Source: CAJXZP01 sp047610145
Lineage (GTDB): Bacteria > Bacteroidota > Bacteroidia > Flavobacteriales_G > Salibacteraceae
Direction: 5' to 3'
NCBI GenBank assembly: GCA_047610145.1
Contig: JBLFZF010000077.1
Span: 1 to 12,926 of the forward strand
DNA: 12,926 nucleotides
The translations under genes were made by a program, and so were the position numbers. Positions 1 to 7,582 of the stretch are shown here, in pieces (within the stretch, counting starts at the first letter, position 1; each line of letters opens with the position of its first letter). The notes under the pieces were generated by a model that was given only the letters and a program-made list of their open reading frames with translations, did not search any database and was not told the DNA's origin.

Positions 1-687
1 GCAATCTGGAGTCATTCCATAGGTTACCACATCTGCCAGACTACCTCCTTGTGCCCCAACACCAGGTACCAAAAAGAAATGATCAGGAACAACCTTTCTT
101 ACTTGACCTATATCTTCCCCTCTAGTAGCACCTACTACATACATTAAGTTCTGTGGAGTTCCCCAAGTTGAAGATACCTGTAATACTTTTTCAAATAGTT
201 TTTCACCAGAGGCGAGCACCTGTTGTTGAAAATCAAGCGCTCCCTTATTAGAAGTCAATGCTAATAGAATGACCCATTTGTTTTTATATTCAAGAAAAGG
301 AGTCACAGAATCCTCTCCCATATAAGGAGCCACTGTTACCGAATCAAAATCACTATTGTCAAAAAATGCCCTAGCGTACAAACTAGAGGTGTTTCCAATA
401 TCACCTCTTTTTGCATCTGCAATGGTAAATATGTTTTCCGGAATATAATCTAATGTTTTTCGAAGACTTTCCCACCCTTTCTCTCCTCTACTTTCATAAA
501 AAGCAATATTTGGTTTATAGGCAACACAAAAATCTTTAGTGGCATCAATAATAGCTTTATTAAACTCAAAAATAGGGTCTTCTAAATCCAGTAAATGAGT
601 AGGGATTTTATTCCAGTCGGTATCTAAACCCACACATAAAAAAGATTTCTTCTTTTTTATCTCCGCCACTAATTGTTCTCTTGTCAT
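1..687 (-). CDS. pyrF: Orotidine 5'-phosphate decarboxylase, C-terminus cut by window edge
   Basis: Catalyses the last step of UMP synthesis, decarboxylating orotidine 5'-phosphate to UMP in the cytosol. The frame is open from the ATG at 687 to base 1, giving 229 residues. Visible signatures are the N-terminal strand with VGLDTDW (about 19-25), the catalytic DAKRGD at 91-96 with the active-site lysine at 93, and the phosphate-binding PGVGAQGG at 208-215. The DAKRGD-IGNT form fits the type 2 PyrF subfamily, usually about 270-280 residues, so roughly 40-50 C-terminal residues are probably missing. It is the last visible gene of a purM-prfA-pyrF unit, starting 24 bases after the prfA stop. A weak purine-rich GGATTAGA precedes the ATG. 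Nothing suggests degradation. Identification is firm; the C-terminus cannot be judged. Confidence 0.95.
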   Translation of the reverse strand, partial: MTREQLVAEIKKKKSFLCVGLDTDWNKIPTHLLDLEDPIFEFNKAIIDATKDFCVAYKPNIAFYESRGEKGWESLRKTLDYIPENIFTIADAKRGDIGNTSSLYARAFFDNSDFDSVTVAPYMGEDSVTPFLEYKNKWVILLALTSNKGALDFQQQVLASGEKLFEKVLQVSSTWGTPQNLMYVVGATRGEDIGQVRKVVPDHFFLVPGVGAQGGSLADVVTYGMTPDC

Positions 688-711
688 TCTAATCCAATAA
701 AATCGGGTGTA

Positions 712-1782
712 TTACTCTTGACCTGCTTGAAGCTTTGCGGTGTTATTAGCAATTTTCAATTCTTCTACAAATTTACTTAAATCGCCATCCATAACAGAGG
801 GTAAGTTATAAACCGTTAAACCAATACGGTGATCCGTTACTCTACCTTGTGGATAATTAAAGGTTCTAATCTTTGCCGATCTATCGCCACTAGAAACCAT
901 ACCCGCCCGCATTACTGAATCAGCCGCCAATTTCTTTTGAAGTTCTACATCATAGATACGTGATCGAAGTACTTTTAATGCTTTCTCATAGTTACGTGGC
1001 TGCGACTTTTGATCTTGACACTGTGCTACAATCCCAGAAGGAAGGTGAGTTAATCGAACAGCTGAATAGGTTGTATTTACAGATTGACCACCAGGTCCAG
1101 AGGCACAATATAAATCCTTTCTAATATCAGAGTTTTTAATCTCCACATCAAACTCATCAGCTTCTGGTAAAACCATCACCGTTGCTGCAGATGTATGCAC
1201 CCTACCTTGCGTTTCTGTTTGAGGTACACGTTGCACACGATGGACACCAGCTTCAAATTTTAAGTCGCCATAAACGCCATCTCCCTCTACCTCGATAATC
1301 ACCTCTTTGTACCCACCTTGAGTTCCATAACTAACGTCCATTACCGAAACTTTCCACCCTCGGTTTTCACAGTACTTCGTATACATTCTAAAAAGATCAC
1401 CCGCAAAAATAGACGCTTCATCACCCCCAGCACCGGCTCTAAACTCCATCACACAGTTTTTCTCATCCTCTGGATCTTTAGGTATTAATAGCTGTTTAAG
1501 AACTTCCATTAACTCCGTCTTTTGAGGAATTAATTCTTTCAGTTCATCTTCCGCCATTTCTTTAAAGTCCGGATCATCTTCTGTTGAAATGATTTCCTTA
1601 TTATTCTCAATATTAGAAACGACTTCTTTATACTTTTCAAACTCGGTAACAATGTCACCCAGATTTTTATACTCCTTATTCAGCTTCACATACTTTTTCA
1701 TATCAGAAACAATGTCTGGATCGACAATCATTTTTGATACTTCAATAAAGCGTTCTTTAATTAATTCTAATTTTTCAAACAT
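712..1782 (-). CDS. prfA: Peptide chain release factor 1
   Basis: Class I release factor that recognises UAA and UAG in the ribosomal A site and triggers hydrolysis of peptidyl-tRNA. It has 356 residues, close to the 360 of E. coli RF1. The N-terminal helical domain (about 1-100) is followed by the domain 2 segment EFRAGAGGDEAS at 113-124. The stop-recognition loop reads RVPQTETQGRVHTSA (185-199), where the P-x-T tripeptide marks RF1 rather than RF2. The catalytic GPGGQSVNTT has GGQ at 231-233; the glutamine is normally methylated by PrmC, which is not in this window. The ATG lies 11 bases after the purM stop and 24 bases separate its stop from pyrF, so the three genes are probably co-transcribed. 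All key residues are present. Confidence 0.98.
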   Translation of the reverse strand: MFEKLELIKERFIEVSKMIVDPDIVSDMKKYVKLNKEYKNLGDIVTEFEKYKEVVSNIENNKEIISTEDDPDFKEMAEDELKELIPQKTELMEVLKQLLIPKDPEDEKNCVMEFRAGAGGDEASIFAGDLFRMYTKYCENRGWKVSVMDVSYGTQGGYKEVIIEVEGDGVYGDLKFEAGVHRVQRVPQTETQGRVHTSAATVMVLPEADEFDVEIKNSDIRKDLYCASGPGGQSVNTTYSAVRLTHLPSGIVAQCQDQKSQPRNYEKALKVLRSRIYDVELQKKLAADSVMRAGMVSSGDRSAKIRTFNYPQGRVTDHRIGLTVYNLPSVMDGDLSKFVEELKIANNTAKLQAGQE

Positions 1783-1793
1783 GTTTCCAGTTC

Positions 1794-2957
1794 TTAATAG
1801 GTAAACTCTCCAAATTCGGACTTAATTACCAATTCTCTTTTTTCAGATGCTTCTACTCTACCTACTATTTTTGCCGGTACATTAAACGACTCCGAAATCT
1901 TTATGATTTCTATCGCAGTTTCTTCATCCGTATAAATTTCCATTCGATGTCCCATATTAAAAACTTGGTACATCTCTCTCCATTCTGTTTCTGATTCTTC
2001 TTTAATCATTTTAAATAATGGAGGCAATTCAAATAAATTATTCTTTACTACTTTATGTTCTCCAACAAAATGAAGAATCTTTGTTTGTGCGCCACCTGAA
2101 CAATGAACCATCCCATCTAATTTACCACGGTAATCTTTTAAGATAGCCGCAATTATAGGGGCATACGTTCGCGTTGGCGACAACACTAATTTACCAGCAT
2201 TCAAGGGAGAGTTTTCCACCTTATCGGTCAGGCTCATACCCCCACTATACACAAGGTCCGAATCTATTGCCGCATCAAATGTTTCCGGATATGCCTTAGC
2301 CACCTCTTTATTGAACACATCATGACGCGCAGAAGTTAGTCCGTTACTACCCATGCCTCCATTATACTCTTTTTCGTAAGAAGCTTGGCCAAAAGAAGCT
2401 AAACCTACAATAACGTTACCCGGTTTGATATTAGCATTATCAATAATCTCAGAACGCTCTAAGCGAGCTACAACGGTAGAATCCACAATAATGGTTCGAA
2501 CCAGATCTCCTACATCAGCAGTTTCCCCACCAGTAGACACGATATCTACCCCATATTGTTTCAAATCTTCGATCAGTTCTTCGGTTCCTTCAATAATTGA
2601 TTTGATAACCTCCCCTGGAATCAACCCCTTGTTTCTACCAATAGTAGAAGACAATAGAATAGGTCCGGTGGCACCCACACAAAGCAAGTCATCGATATTC
2701 ATAATTAGTGCATCTTGCGCTACTCCTTTCCAAACGGATATATCACCTGTTTGTTTCCAGTATGCATAAGCTAAAGATGATTTAGTACCTGCACCATCTG
2801 CGTGCATTACTATACAATGATCTTCGCTCCCCGTTAAATAATCCGGAACAATTTTACAAAAGGCCTTTGGAAAAAGCCCCTTATCAATATTAGCGATGGC
2901 TTTATGAACATCCGTTTTCTCAGCTGAAACTCCTCTTTTTTCGTACTTGGACGCCAT
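1794..2957 (-). CDS. purM: Phosphoribosylformylglycinamidine cyclo-ligase (AIR synthase), long Bacteroidota form
   Basis: Uses ATP to close formylglycinamidine ribonucleotide into aminoimidazole ribonucleotide, the fifth step of purine synthesis, in the cytosol. At 387 residues it is about 40 longer than E. coli PurM. Recognisable elements are HADGAGTKS (52-60, matching the DGVGTK nucleotide loop of classical PurM), DDLLCVGATGP (89-99), GGETAD (143-148), SPTRTYAPII (260-269) and FNMGHRMEIY (333-342). The classical AHITGGG segment appears as VHCSGGAQTK (284-293), and the region at 185-215 is glycine-rich and insertion-like. From family knowledge these deviations are typical of the Bacteroidota variant rather than decay. 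It is the first gene of the purM-prfA-pyrF unit. I prefer PurM over other members of the PurM/SelD/HypE fold because of GGETAD plus the PTRxY motif. Confidence 0.9.
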   Translation of the reverse strand: MASKYEKRGVSAEKTDVHKAIANIDKGLFPKAFCKIVPDYLTGSEDHCIVMHADGAGTKSSLAYAYWKQTGDISVWKGVAQDALIMNIDDLLCVGATGPILLSSTIGRNKGLIPGEVIKSIIEGTEELIEDLKQYGVDIVSTGGETADVGDLVRTIIVDSTVVARLERSEIIDNANIKPGNVIVGLASFGQASYEKEYNGGMGSNGLTSARHDVFNKEVAKAYPETFDAAIDSDLVYSGGMSLTDKVENSPLNAGKLVLSPTRTYAPIIAAILKDYRGKLDGMVHCSGGAQTKILHFVGEHKVVKNNLFELPPLFKMIKEESETEWREMYQVFNMGHRMEIYTDEETAIEIIKISESFNVPAKIVGRVEASEKRELVIKSEFGEFTY

Positions 2958-2979
2958 GTTGTTTTAATTAACTGATTTT

Positions 2980-2994
2980 GAACCAAAATGGTTC
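2980..2994. repeat. Short perfect inverted repeat upstream of purM
   Basis: The sequence GAACCA-AAA-TGGTTC has 6-base arms around a 3-base centre. It overlaps the weak purM -7 candidate, so it could be an operator half-site pair. No regulator is indicated and a 6-base palindrome may arise by chance. Confidence 0.3.
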
Positions 2995-3013
2995 GTGCAC
3001 TTGTGTATACAAA
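2984..3013 (-). promoter_or_regulatory. Weak candidate promoter for purM-prfA-pyrF
   Basis: On the minus strand a TTTG (3010-3013) is followed after 18 bases by CCATTTTG (2984-2991), which matches only the TTTG half of the Bacteroidota -7 consensus TAnnTTTG. It lies 26 bases upstream of the purM ATG. A promoter is expected here because the hairpin just upstream should stop transcription from the preceding gene, but the match is poor. Confidence 0.3.
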
Positions 3014-3040
3014 AAAAGCATCTCTATAAAATAGAGATGC
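3011..3040 (-). terminator. Intrinsic terminator of the PorE-like gene
   Basis: A perfect 10-base stem, GCATCTCTAT / ATAGAGATGC (3018-3040), encloses a 3-base loop. Read on the minus strand it is followed directly by seven T (3017-3011). It begins 22 bases after the stop codon of the gene ending at 3063, which is ideal placement for a rho-independent terminator of that gene. Confidence 0.9.
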
Positions 3041-3062
3041 CCTTTAAAAATATTTTATTACT

Positions 3063-5105
3063 CTAATTATCTGAATTAGCACCCTCTACAGGAGCTTCTT
3101 CTACAACTGGAGTTACAGGAACGTAATCATCTCGTAAAACACGAAATTCTGTACGTCTATTTTTTTGATGAGCCGCTTCTTTTTCTTCTTTTGTAGGTAA
3201 AGAGGCTATTGTAGCTTCATCAATAATTGGTTGTGTTTCTCCATAACCTTTGGCCTCCATTCTTTGGGCGGGTATTCCCTTAGAAGCTAAATAATCTACA
3301 CAACTTTGCGCTCTTTTCTGAGATAATGTCATGTTTTTTCCATCTTTACCACGAGCATCAGTATGTGCCATTAATTCAATTACTAAGGTTGGATTTTCCA
3401 TTAAAGTTATATACAGAAAGTCTAACGAATCTTTTGAATTAACTTGATCATTCACCTGTAGATCCCATTGACCTAAATCGTAACGTACTTCGGGGAAACG
3501 AATTGGTTTTTTAAACGATTGCATCAATACATCGTGAACAATTTTAGTCGATTCCATTCTACCCAAAGTTGTTTCTTGACCAGAACCATTTAAATAACTC
3601 TTTTTAGAGAACTCCATGGTATATGACGTTTCATCTTTAATATAACGCTCACTACTTCCAGTCACTTGATCAAATTCGTAATAACCTAACTCATCAGATT
3701 TAGCCTCTACCGTAGTTCCATCTGTACCAATTAACTTAATATTCACATCAGGAATTGGAGATCCGTCATCGACATCAGAAATAGTACCTGCCAGGATAAA
3801 CTTCAATGGTGGAATTCTGAATGACCAGATATCGTCATTACCTCTACCTCCAGGTCTATCTGAAGTTAAGTATCCTCTATTTTTGTCTCCATCAAATAAA
3901 ATTGCAAAATCATTGTATGAGGAATTGATCGGAGACTTCATATTTTCTACGTTGTTCCACTCATCATTAGTACCTACTCTTTCTGAAGAAAAGATATCTA
4001 ACGAACCCATACCCGGATGACCGTTTGATGCAAAGAACAATCTTCCATCGTCATGAATAAATGGATACATTTCATCCCCACTCGTATTTACTTCCGAACC
4101 TAGGTTAATGGGGTCACTCCATGTTTTAGATTTCTTGGTATATTTAACAAACCAAATGTCTTTACCTCCAAAACCACCAGGCATGTCAGATGCAAAAAAC
4201 AAATATTGATCTTTCAAACCGATACTAGGATGACCTGCAACAGAAGTATCATTTAACTTAATTGGAAATAGCTCTACTTCTGACCAAGAACTACCAATTT
4301 TTTTCGTCATATAAATAGCACACCCTACACGAGATTTCTTTTTGGTTGAACATCTAGTAAAGTATACGGTTTTGAATCTTGAGTCCATCGTGGCAGAGCC
4401 TTCATTAGCAGAACCGCCATTAATGACACCCTCCCCTTGGTCAATCATGTTTGGTTGCATCCATTTCTTACTCTTCTTATCTTGCGTTGTAGACCAAATA
4501 GAAGAATAGCTCTGACCCGTAATAGGGTCTACATTATCACCTGCGCTACCTTCTCTTGTAGAAGTAAAAATCAAAGACACATGTTTCTTATCTGCCCAAA
4601 CTGGAGAGAAATCAGCCGCCTTTGAATTAAGAACAGGATCTTTTTCTACCATGTACCTCGTTGGATTATCCATCCAATCCTGAGCATTCTCACATTCTTT
4701 AATGTATTGCTCAGACCTAAGATCACTAGGCATTAGCTCCTGATATTTTTTAAACTCTACAATTGCCTCATCATACAACCCAATTCTACGCAGTGTTTTT
4801 GCATAGTAATATTGCGCCTCTGGATCTTTATAACCTGCCTTAATTGATTTACTCAACCAACCTTTCGCATTATCAAAATCTTCAATTTTATAGTATGAGT
4901 ACCCAATTTTGTAAAGAATCAGCTTCTTTCCAGTCGCAGTTTTCTCTTTTGTATAGGAAGCTTTGTACATACTGATTGCCTCAAAATAACGTAATGACTT
5001 AAACATTGCATCAGCTTCTTTGGTTACATTTTTTTGCCCTAACAGCGTAGTTCCCAAAAAGATAAGGATTAAGGCTAACGGAAAACGAAGTACATTGAAT
5101 TTCAT
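3063..5105 (-). CDS. PorE-like OmpA-family protein (TPR, beta-propeller, CarboxypepD-reg-like, OmpA domains)
   Basis: Probable periplasmic or outer-membrane-attached protein that anchors an envelope complex to peptidoglycan. In order the 680 residues show a signal peptide (hydrophobic 8-22, likely cleavage after LLG), TPR-like helices (about 28-130), PD40/WD40-like propeller blades (about 155-430) with repeats such as LFFASDMPGGFGGKDIW (302-318) and LFFASNGHPGMGSLDIF (356-372), a carboxypeptidase regulatory-like domain (about 437-530), and an OmpA C-terminal domain (about 545-657). The OmpA domain keeps HTD (D583) and LSQKRA (R598), the positions that grip diaminopimelate, plus NRRTEF (650-655). 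This order is that of PorE of the type IX secretion system, but Bacteroidota have paralogues with the same architecture, often beside PorP/SprF, and none is next to this gene. There is no lipobox cysteine. The gene is monocistronic. Domain calls are firm; the PorE role is inference. Confidence 0.85.
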   Translation of the reverse strand: MKFNVLRFPLALILIFLGTTLLGQKNVTKEADAMFKSLRYFEAISMYKASYTKEKTATGKKLILYKIGYSYYKIEDFDNAKGWLSKSIKAGYKDPEAQYYYAKTLRRIGLYDEAIVEFKKYQELMPSDLRSEQYIKECENAQDWMDNPTRYMVEKDPVLNSKAADFSPVWADKKHVSLIFTSTREGSAGDNVDPITGQSYSSIWSTTQDKKSKKWMQPNMIDQGEGVINGGSANEGSATMDSRFKTVYFTRCSTKKKSRVGCAIYMTKKIGSSWSEVELFPIKLNDTSVAGHPSIGLKDQYLFFASDMPGGFGGKDIWFVKYTKKSKTWSDPINLGSEVNTSGDEMYPFIHDDGRLFFASNGHPGMGSLDIFSSERVGTNDEWNNVENMKSPINSSYNDFAILFDGDKNRGYLTSDRPGGRGNDDIWSFRIPPLKFILAGTISDVDDGSPIPDVNIKLIGTDGTTVEAKSDELGYYEFDQVTGSSERYIKDETSYTMEFSKKSYLNGSGQETTLGRMESTKIVHDVLMQSFKKPIRFPEVRYDLGQWDLQVNDQVNSKDSLDFLYITLMENPTLVIELMAHTDARGKDGKNMTLSQKRAQSCVDYLASKGIPAQRMEAKGYGETQPIIDEATIASLPTKEEKEAAHQKNRRTEFRVLRDDYVPVTPVVEEAPVEGANSDN

Positions 5106-5164
5106 AAATTTTTCTTTTAAGTTCTCGAATTCTACCGAAATAAAACACAGATTTATAAGGGCTC

Positions 5165-5172
5165 CAAAGTAA
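5165..5172 (-). promoter_or_regulatory. Candidate -7 element for the PorE-like gene
   Basis: TTACTTTG on the minus strand differs from TAnnTTTG at one position and lies 59 bases upstream of the ATG at 5105. No good TTTG is found 19-21 bases further upstream; that region is the T-rich tail of the glutamine synthetase terminator. Confidence 0.35.
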
Positions 5173-5189
5173 GTAAATATTTTAAATAT

Positions 5190-5230
5190 GAAAATAAATA
5201 GAAAGCCTCTTTTTAAAGGAAAAAGAGGCT
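5190..5230 (-). terminator. Intrinsic terminator of glutamine synthetase
   Basis: A perfect 11-base stem, AGCCTCTTTTT / AAAAAGAGGCT (5204-5214 with 5220-5230), has a 5-base loop and lies 13 bases after the glutamine synthetase stop. On the minus strand it is followed by an interrupted T-rich tail (TTCTATTTATTTTC), somewhat weaker than an unbroken T run. Confidence 0.8.
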
Positions 5231-5243
5231 CTCTATTTTTAGC

Positions 5244-7436
5244 TTATTTGGTAAATAACATTTCTCTATATTTAGGTAACGGCCAATTCTTATTATCCAC
5301 TACCAACTCCAACTTATCTACATCGTATCTAATCTTCTCGAAGTAAGGAATTACATTATTGCAATAGGCAGCAGCCTCTAAGCGGATACCCTCTTCCATA
5401 TTGGCAGCTCTTCTGGCAGCCGTCATGTCTGTTATATTTTTCCTAATCCTTTGAATTCGTTTAGAAACATCTTTAATCATTTCTATTTGCTCACTTGCGT
5501 ATTGTGTGTATTCATCTCCAAAAATGGTTTTTAATCCATTTACATTTTCAACAAGTAGTTTTTGATACTCTACTGCTGTAGGAATAATGTGATTCAAGCC
5601 CATATCAGCCATCACACGAGATTCGATTTGAATGGTTAGCTTATATTTCTCTAATTCAATTTCATAGCGCGCTTCTAACTCGACTTCCGTCAAGACTCCA
5701 TGCGTACGAAATAATTCTTTCGCTTTATCCGACAACATAAAGTCTAATGCCTCAGGAGTCGTTTTTTTATTATTTAAACCTCTTTTCGATGCAATTTCAA
5801 CCCATTCCTCTCCATATCCATTCCCATCAAAGATGATGTTTTTTGACTCGATAATATAGTTACGTAAGATTTCAATAATAGCATCATCCTTTTTCTTACC
5901 TTTTTCAATTAACGCATCTACCTCAATTTTAAACTTCTGTAATTGATCTGCTACAGCCGTATTTAAAACAGTCATAGGATTGGCACAGTTAGCGGTAGAT
6001 CCCACTGCTCTAAATTCAAATTTGTTACCCGTAAAGGCAAAAGGAGAAGTTCTATTTCGATCCGTATTATCCAATAACAACTCTGGAATCTTCCCGATAT
6101 TTAATTTCAACTCTGTTTTCTCATCCGAAGAAAGCTCTTTATTAGATATTTTGCTTTCTACCTCTCCTAATATCTTACTCAACTGAGAGCCAATAAAAAT
6201 AGAAATAATAGCTGGAGGTGCTTCATTCGCACCTAAACGATGATCATTTCCGGCACCTGCTATAGAAGAACGAATTAAATCATCATGTTCAGCAACAGCT
6301 CTGATCGTATTAATAAAAAACGTGAGAAACCTCAGGTTAGTTTTAGGTGTATTTCCTGGATTAAGAAGGTTTCTATGTTTAGGAGAATCTGTACTTAAAG
6401 ACCAGTTATTATGTTTACCCGAACCATTGATACCGGCATACGGTTTTTCATGCAATAGCACTTTAAAATTATGACGTTCTGCTACTCGCTCCATCACATC
6501 CATTAATAGGGAATTATGATCAACTGCTAGATTACACTCTTCAAATAGTGGCGCACATTCAAACTGGTTTGGCGCTACTTCATTGTGTCGTGTCATTACT
6601 GGAATCCCTAATAAATGAACCTCTTTTTCAAAATCTCGAATAAACGCATTCGCTCTTGAAGGAATAGCTCCAAAATAATGATCATCTAACTGTTGACCTT
6701 TAGAAGATGAATGACCAAATAGGGTTCTACCCGTTAATAGCACATCCGGACGAGCAGTAGCTAAAGCCGAGTCCACCAAGAAATACTCTTGCTCCCATCC
6801 TAAAGTAGCATGAACCTTTGTAATGTTCTTATCAAAATATTGACATACATCGGTAGCTGCCTTATCTACCACGTGCAACGCTCTTAATAAGGGCGTCTTG
6901 TAATCCAACGCTTCTCCGGTATACGCAATAAAAACAGTAGGAATACATAAGGTTTCTGCAATAATAAATGCCGGGGAAGTTGGGTCCCAGGCAGTATAAC
7001 CACGTGCTTCAAACGTATTTCTGATTCCCCCATTTGGAAACGATGATGCATCTGGTTCTTGTTGAATTAACTGCGCACCATCAAATGTTTCAAAGGAAGT
7101 TCCGTCTCCAGCAGGAGTATTAAACGAATCGTGTTTTTCTGCCGTTCTGCCTGTCAAAGGCTGAAACCAATGTGTATAATGGGTAGCTCCTTTAGACATT
7201 GCCCAAGACTTCATTCCAGAAGCCACAAGATCAGCCACCTTTCTATCTAGGGTTGACCCATGATTAATAGCTTGATTCACACTTTTATAAGCTCCTTCAG
7301 AAAGAAACTGACGCATTGCCCTTTGGTTAAATACATTTGCGCCAAAATAATCAGAAATTCTATGAGATGGGGTTTCTACTTTCGTAGGCACCCGACTCAT
7401 GGTTTGCTCGAGTGCTTTTAATCTTAGTGAATCCAT
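5244..7436 (-). CDS. glnN: Glutamine synthetase type III
   Basis: Condenses ammonium and glutamate to glutamine with ATP, the entry point of ammonium assimilation, in the cytosol. The 730 residues match the usual 700-730 of the GSIII family, against about 450-470 for GSI. Catalytic-domain signatures are GWEQEYFL (213-220, metal ligands), RHNEVAPNQFE (283-293), KPYAGINGSGKHNNWS (331-346, nucleotide-binding region), NDHRLGANEAPPA (397-409) and NRTSPFAFTGNKFEFRAVGS (461-480). GSIII forms dodecamers and lacks the adenylylation control typical of many GSI enzymes. The start at 7436 gives the family-typical N-terminus through HRISDYFG (25-32), and a strong -7 box lies 23 bases upstream. The gene is flanked by its own promoter and terminator, so it is monocistronic; no glnB, amtB or gltB neighbour is seen. 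All motifs are intact. Confidence 0.97.
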   Translation of the reverse strand: MDSLRLKALEQTMSRVPTKVETPSHRISDYFGANVFNQRAMRQFLSEGAYKSVNQAINHGSTLDRKVADLVASGMKSWAMSKGATHYTHWFQPLTGRTAEKHDSFNTPAGDGTSFETFDGAQLIQQEPDASSFPNGGIRNTFEARGYTAWDPTSPAFIIAETLCIPTVFIAYTGEALDYKTPLLRALHVVDKAATDVCQYFDKNITKVHATLGWEQEYFLVDSALATARPDVLLTGRTLFGHSSSKGQQLDDHYFGAIPSRANAFIRDFEKEVHLLGIPVMTRHNEVAPNQFECAPLFEECNLAVDHNSLLMDVMERVAERHNFKVLLHEKPYAGINGSGKHNNWSLSTDSPKHRNLLNPGNTPKTNLRFLTFFINTIRAVAEHDDLIRSSIAGAGNDHRLGANEAPPAIISIFIGSQLSKILGEVESKISNKELSSDEKTELKLNIGKIPELLLDNTDRNRTSPFAFTGNKFEFRAVGSTANCANPMTVLNTAVADQLQKFKIEVDALIEKGKKKDDAIIEILRNYIIESKNIIFDGNGYGEEWVEIASKRGLNNKKTTPEALDFMLSDKAKELFRTHGVLTEVELEARYEIELEKYKLTIQIESRVMADMGLNHIIPTAVEYQKLLVENVNGLKTIFGDEYTQYASEQIEMIKDVSKRIQRIRKNITDMTAARRAANMEEGIRLEAAAYCNNVIPYFEKIRYDVDKLELVVDNKNWPLPKYREMLFTK

Positions 7437-7459
7437 AATTCTATTTTTTTATATTTCCA

Positions 7460-7467
7460 CAAATATA
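7460..7467 (-). promoter_or_regulatory. Promoter -7 element of glutamine synthetase
   Basis: A perfect TATATTTG (consensus TAnnTTTG) on the minus strand lies 23 bases before the ATG at 7436, predicting a leader of only about 16 bases. No TTTG lies at the expected distance upstream (AGCG instead), so activation by a regulator is possible. The AT-rich leader shows no Shine-Dalgarno sequence. Confidence 0.6.
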
Positions 7468-7531
7468 ATCAAGATTTTAGGGGGTGTCGCTTAAAAAAAC
7501 ATGATTTTTATCAGCTAGACATCAATTTAAA

Positions 7532-7540
7532 GGGGGGGGG
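7532..7540. repeat. Homopolymer run of nine G
   Basis: Nine consecutive G on the plus strand (C on the minus strand) in the intergenic region between the exchanger stop (7583) and glutamine synthetase (7436). A second, shorter run of five G lies at 7480-7484. In AT-rich DNA such a run is unusual and prone to slippage. It lies about 65 bases upstream of the glutamine synthetase -7 box. The rest of the 146-base gap shows only a very weak hairpin near 7493-7513. Confidence 0.9.
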
Positions 7541-7582
7541 TAGTTGTTTTTTTATGATTTTACTCACTATCACCACACTACA

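Noticed and set aside
2425..2769. Plus-strand open frame of 114 codons
   Set aside because: Antisense to purM across conserved motifs including GGETAD; no promoter or protein family signal.
7398..7400. Alternative glutamine synthetase start at methionine 13
   Set aside because: The ATG at 7436 gives the family-typical N-terminus and fits the -7 box distance.
7493..7513. Possible terminator of the exchanger gene
   Set aside because: On the minus strand TGAT-AAAA-ATCA precedes a T7 run, but a 4-base AT-rich stem is too weak to call.
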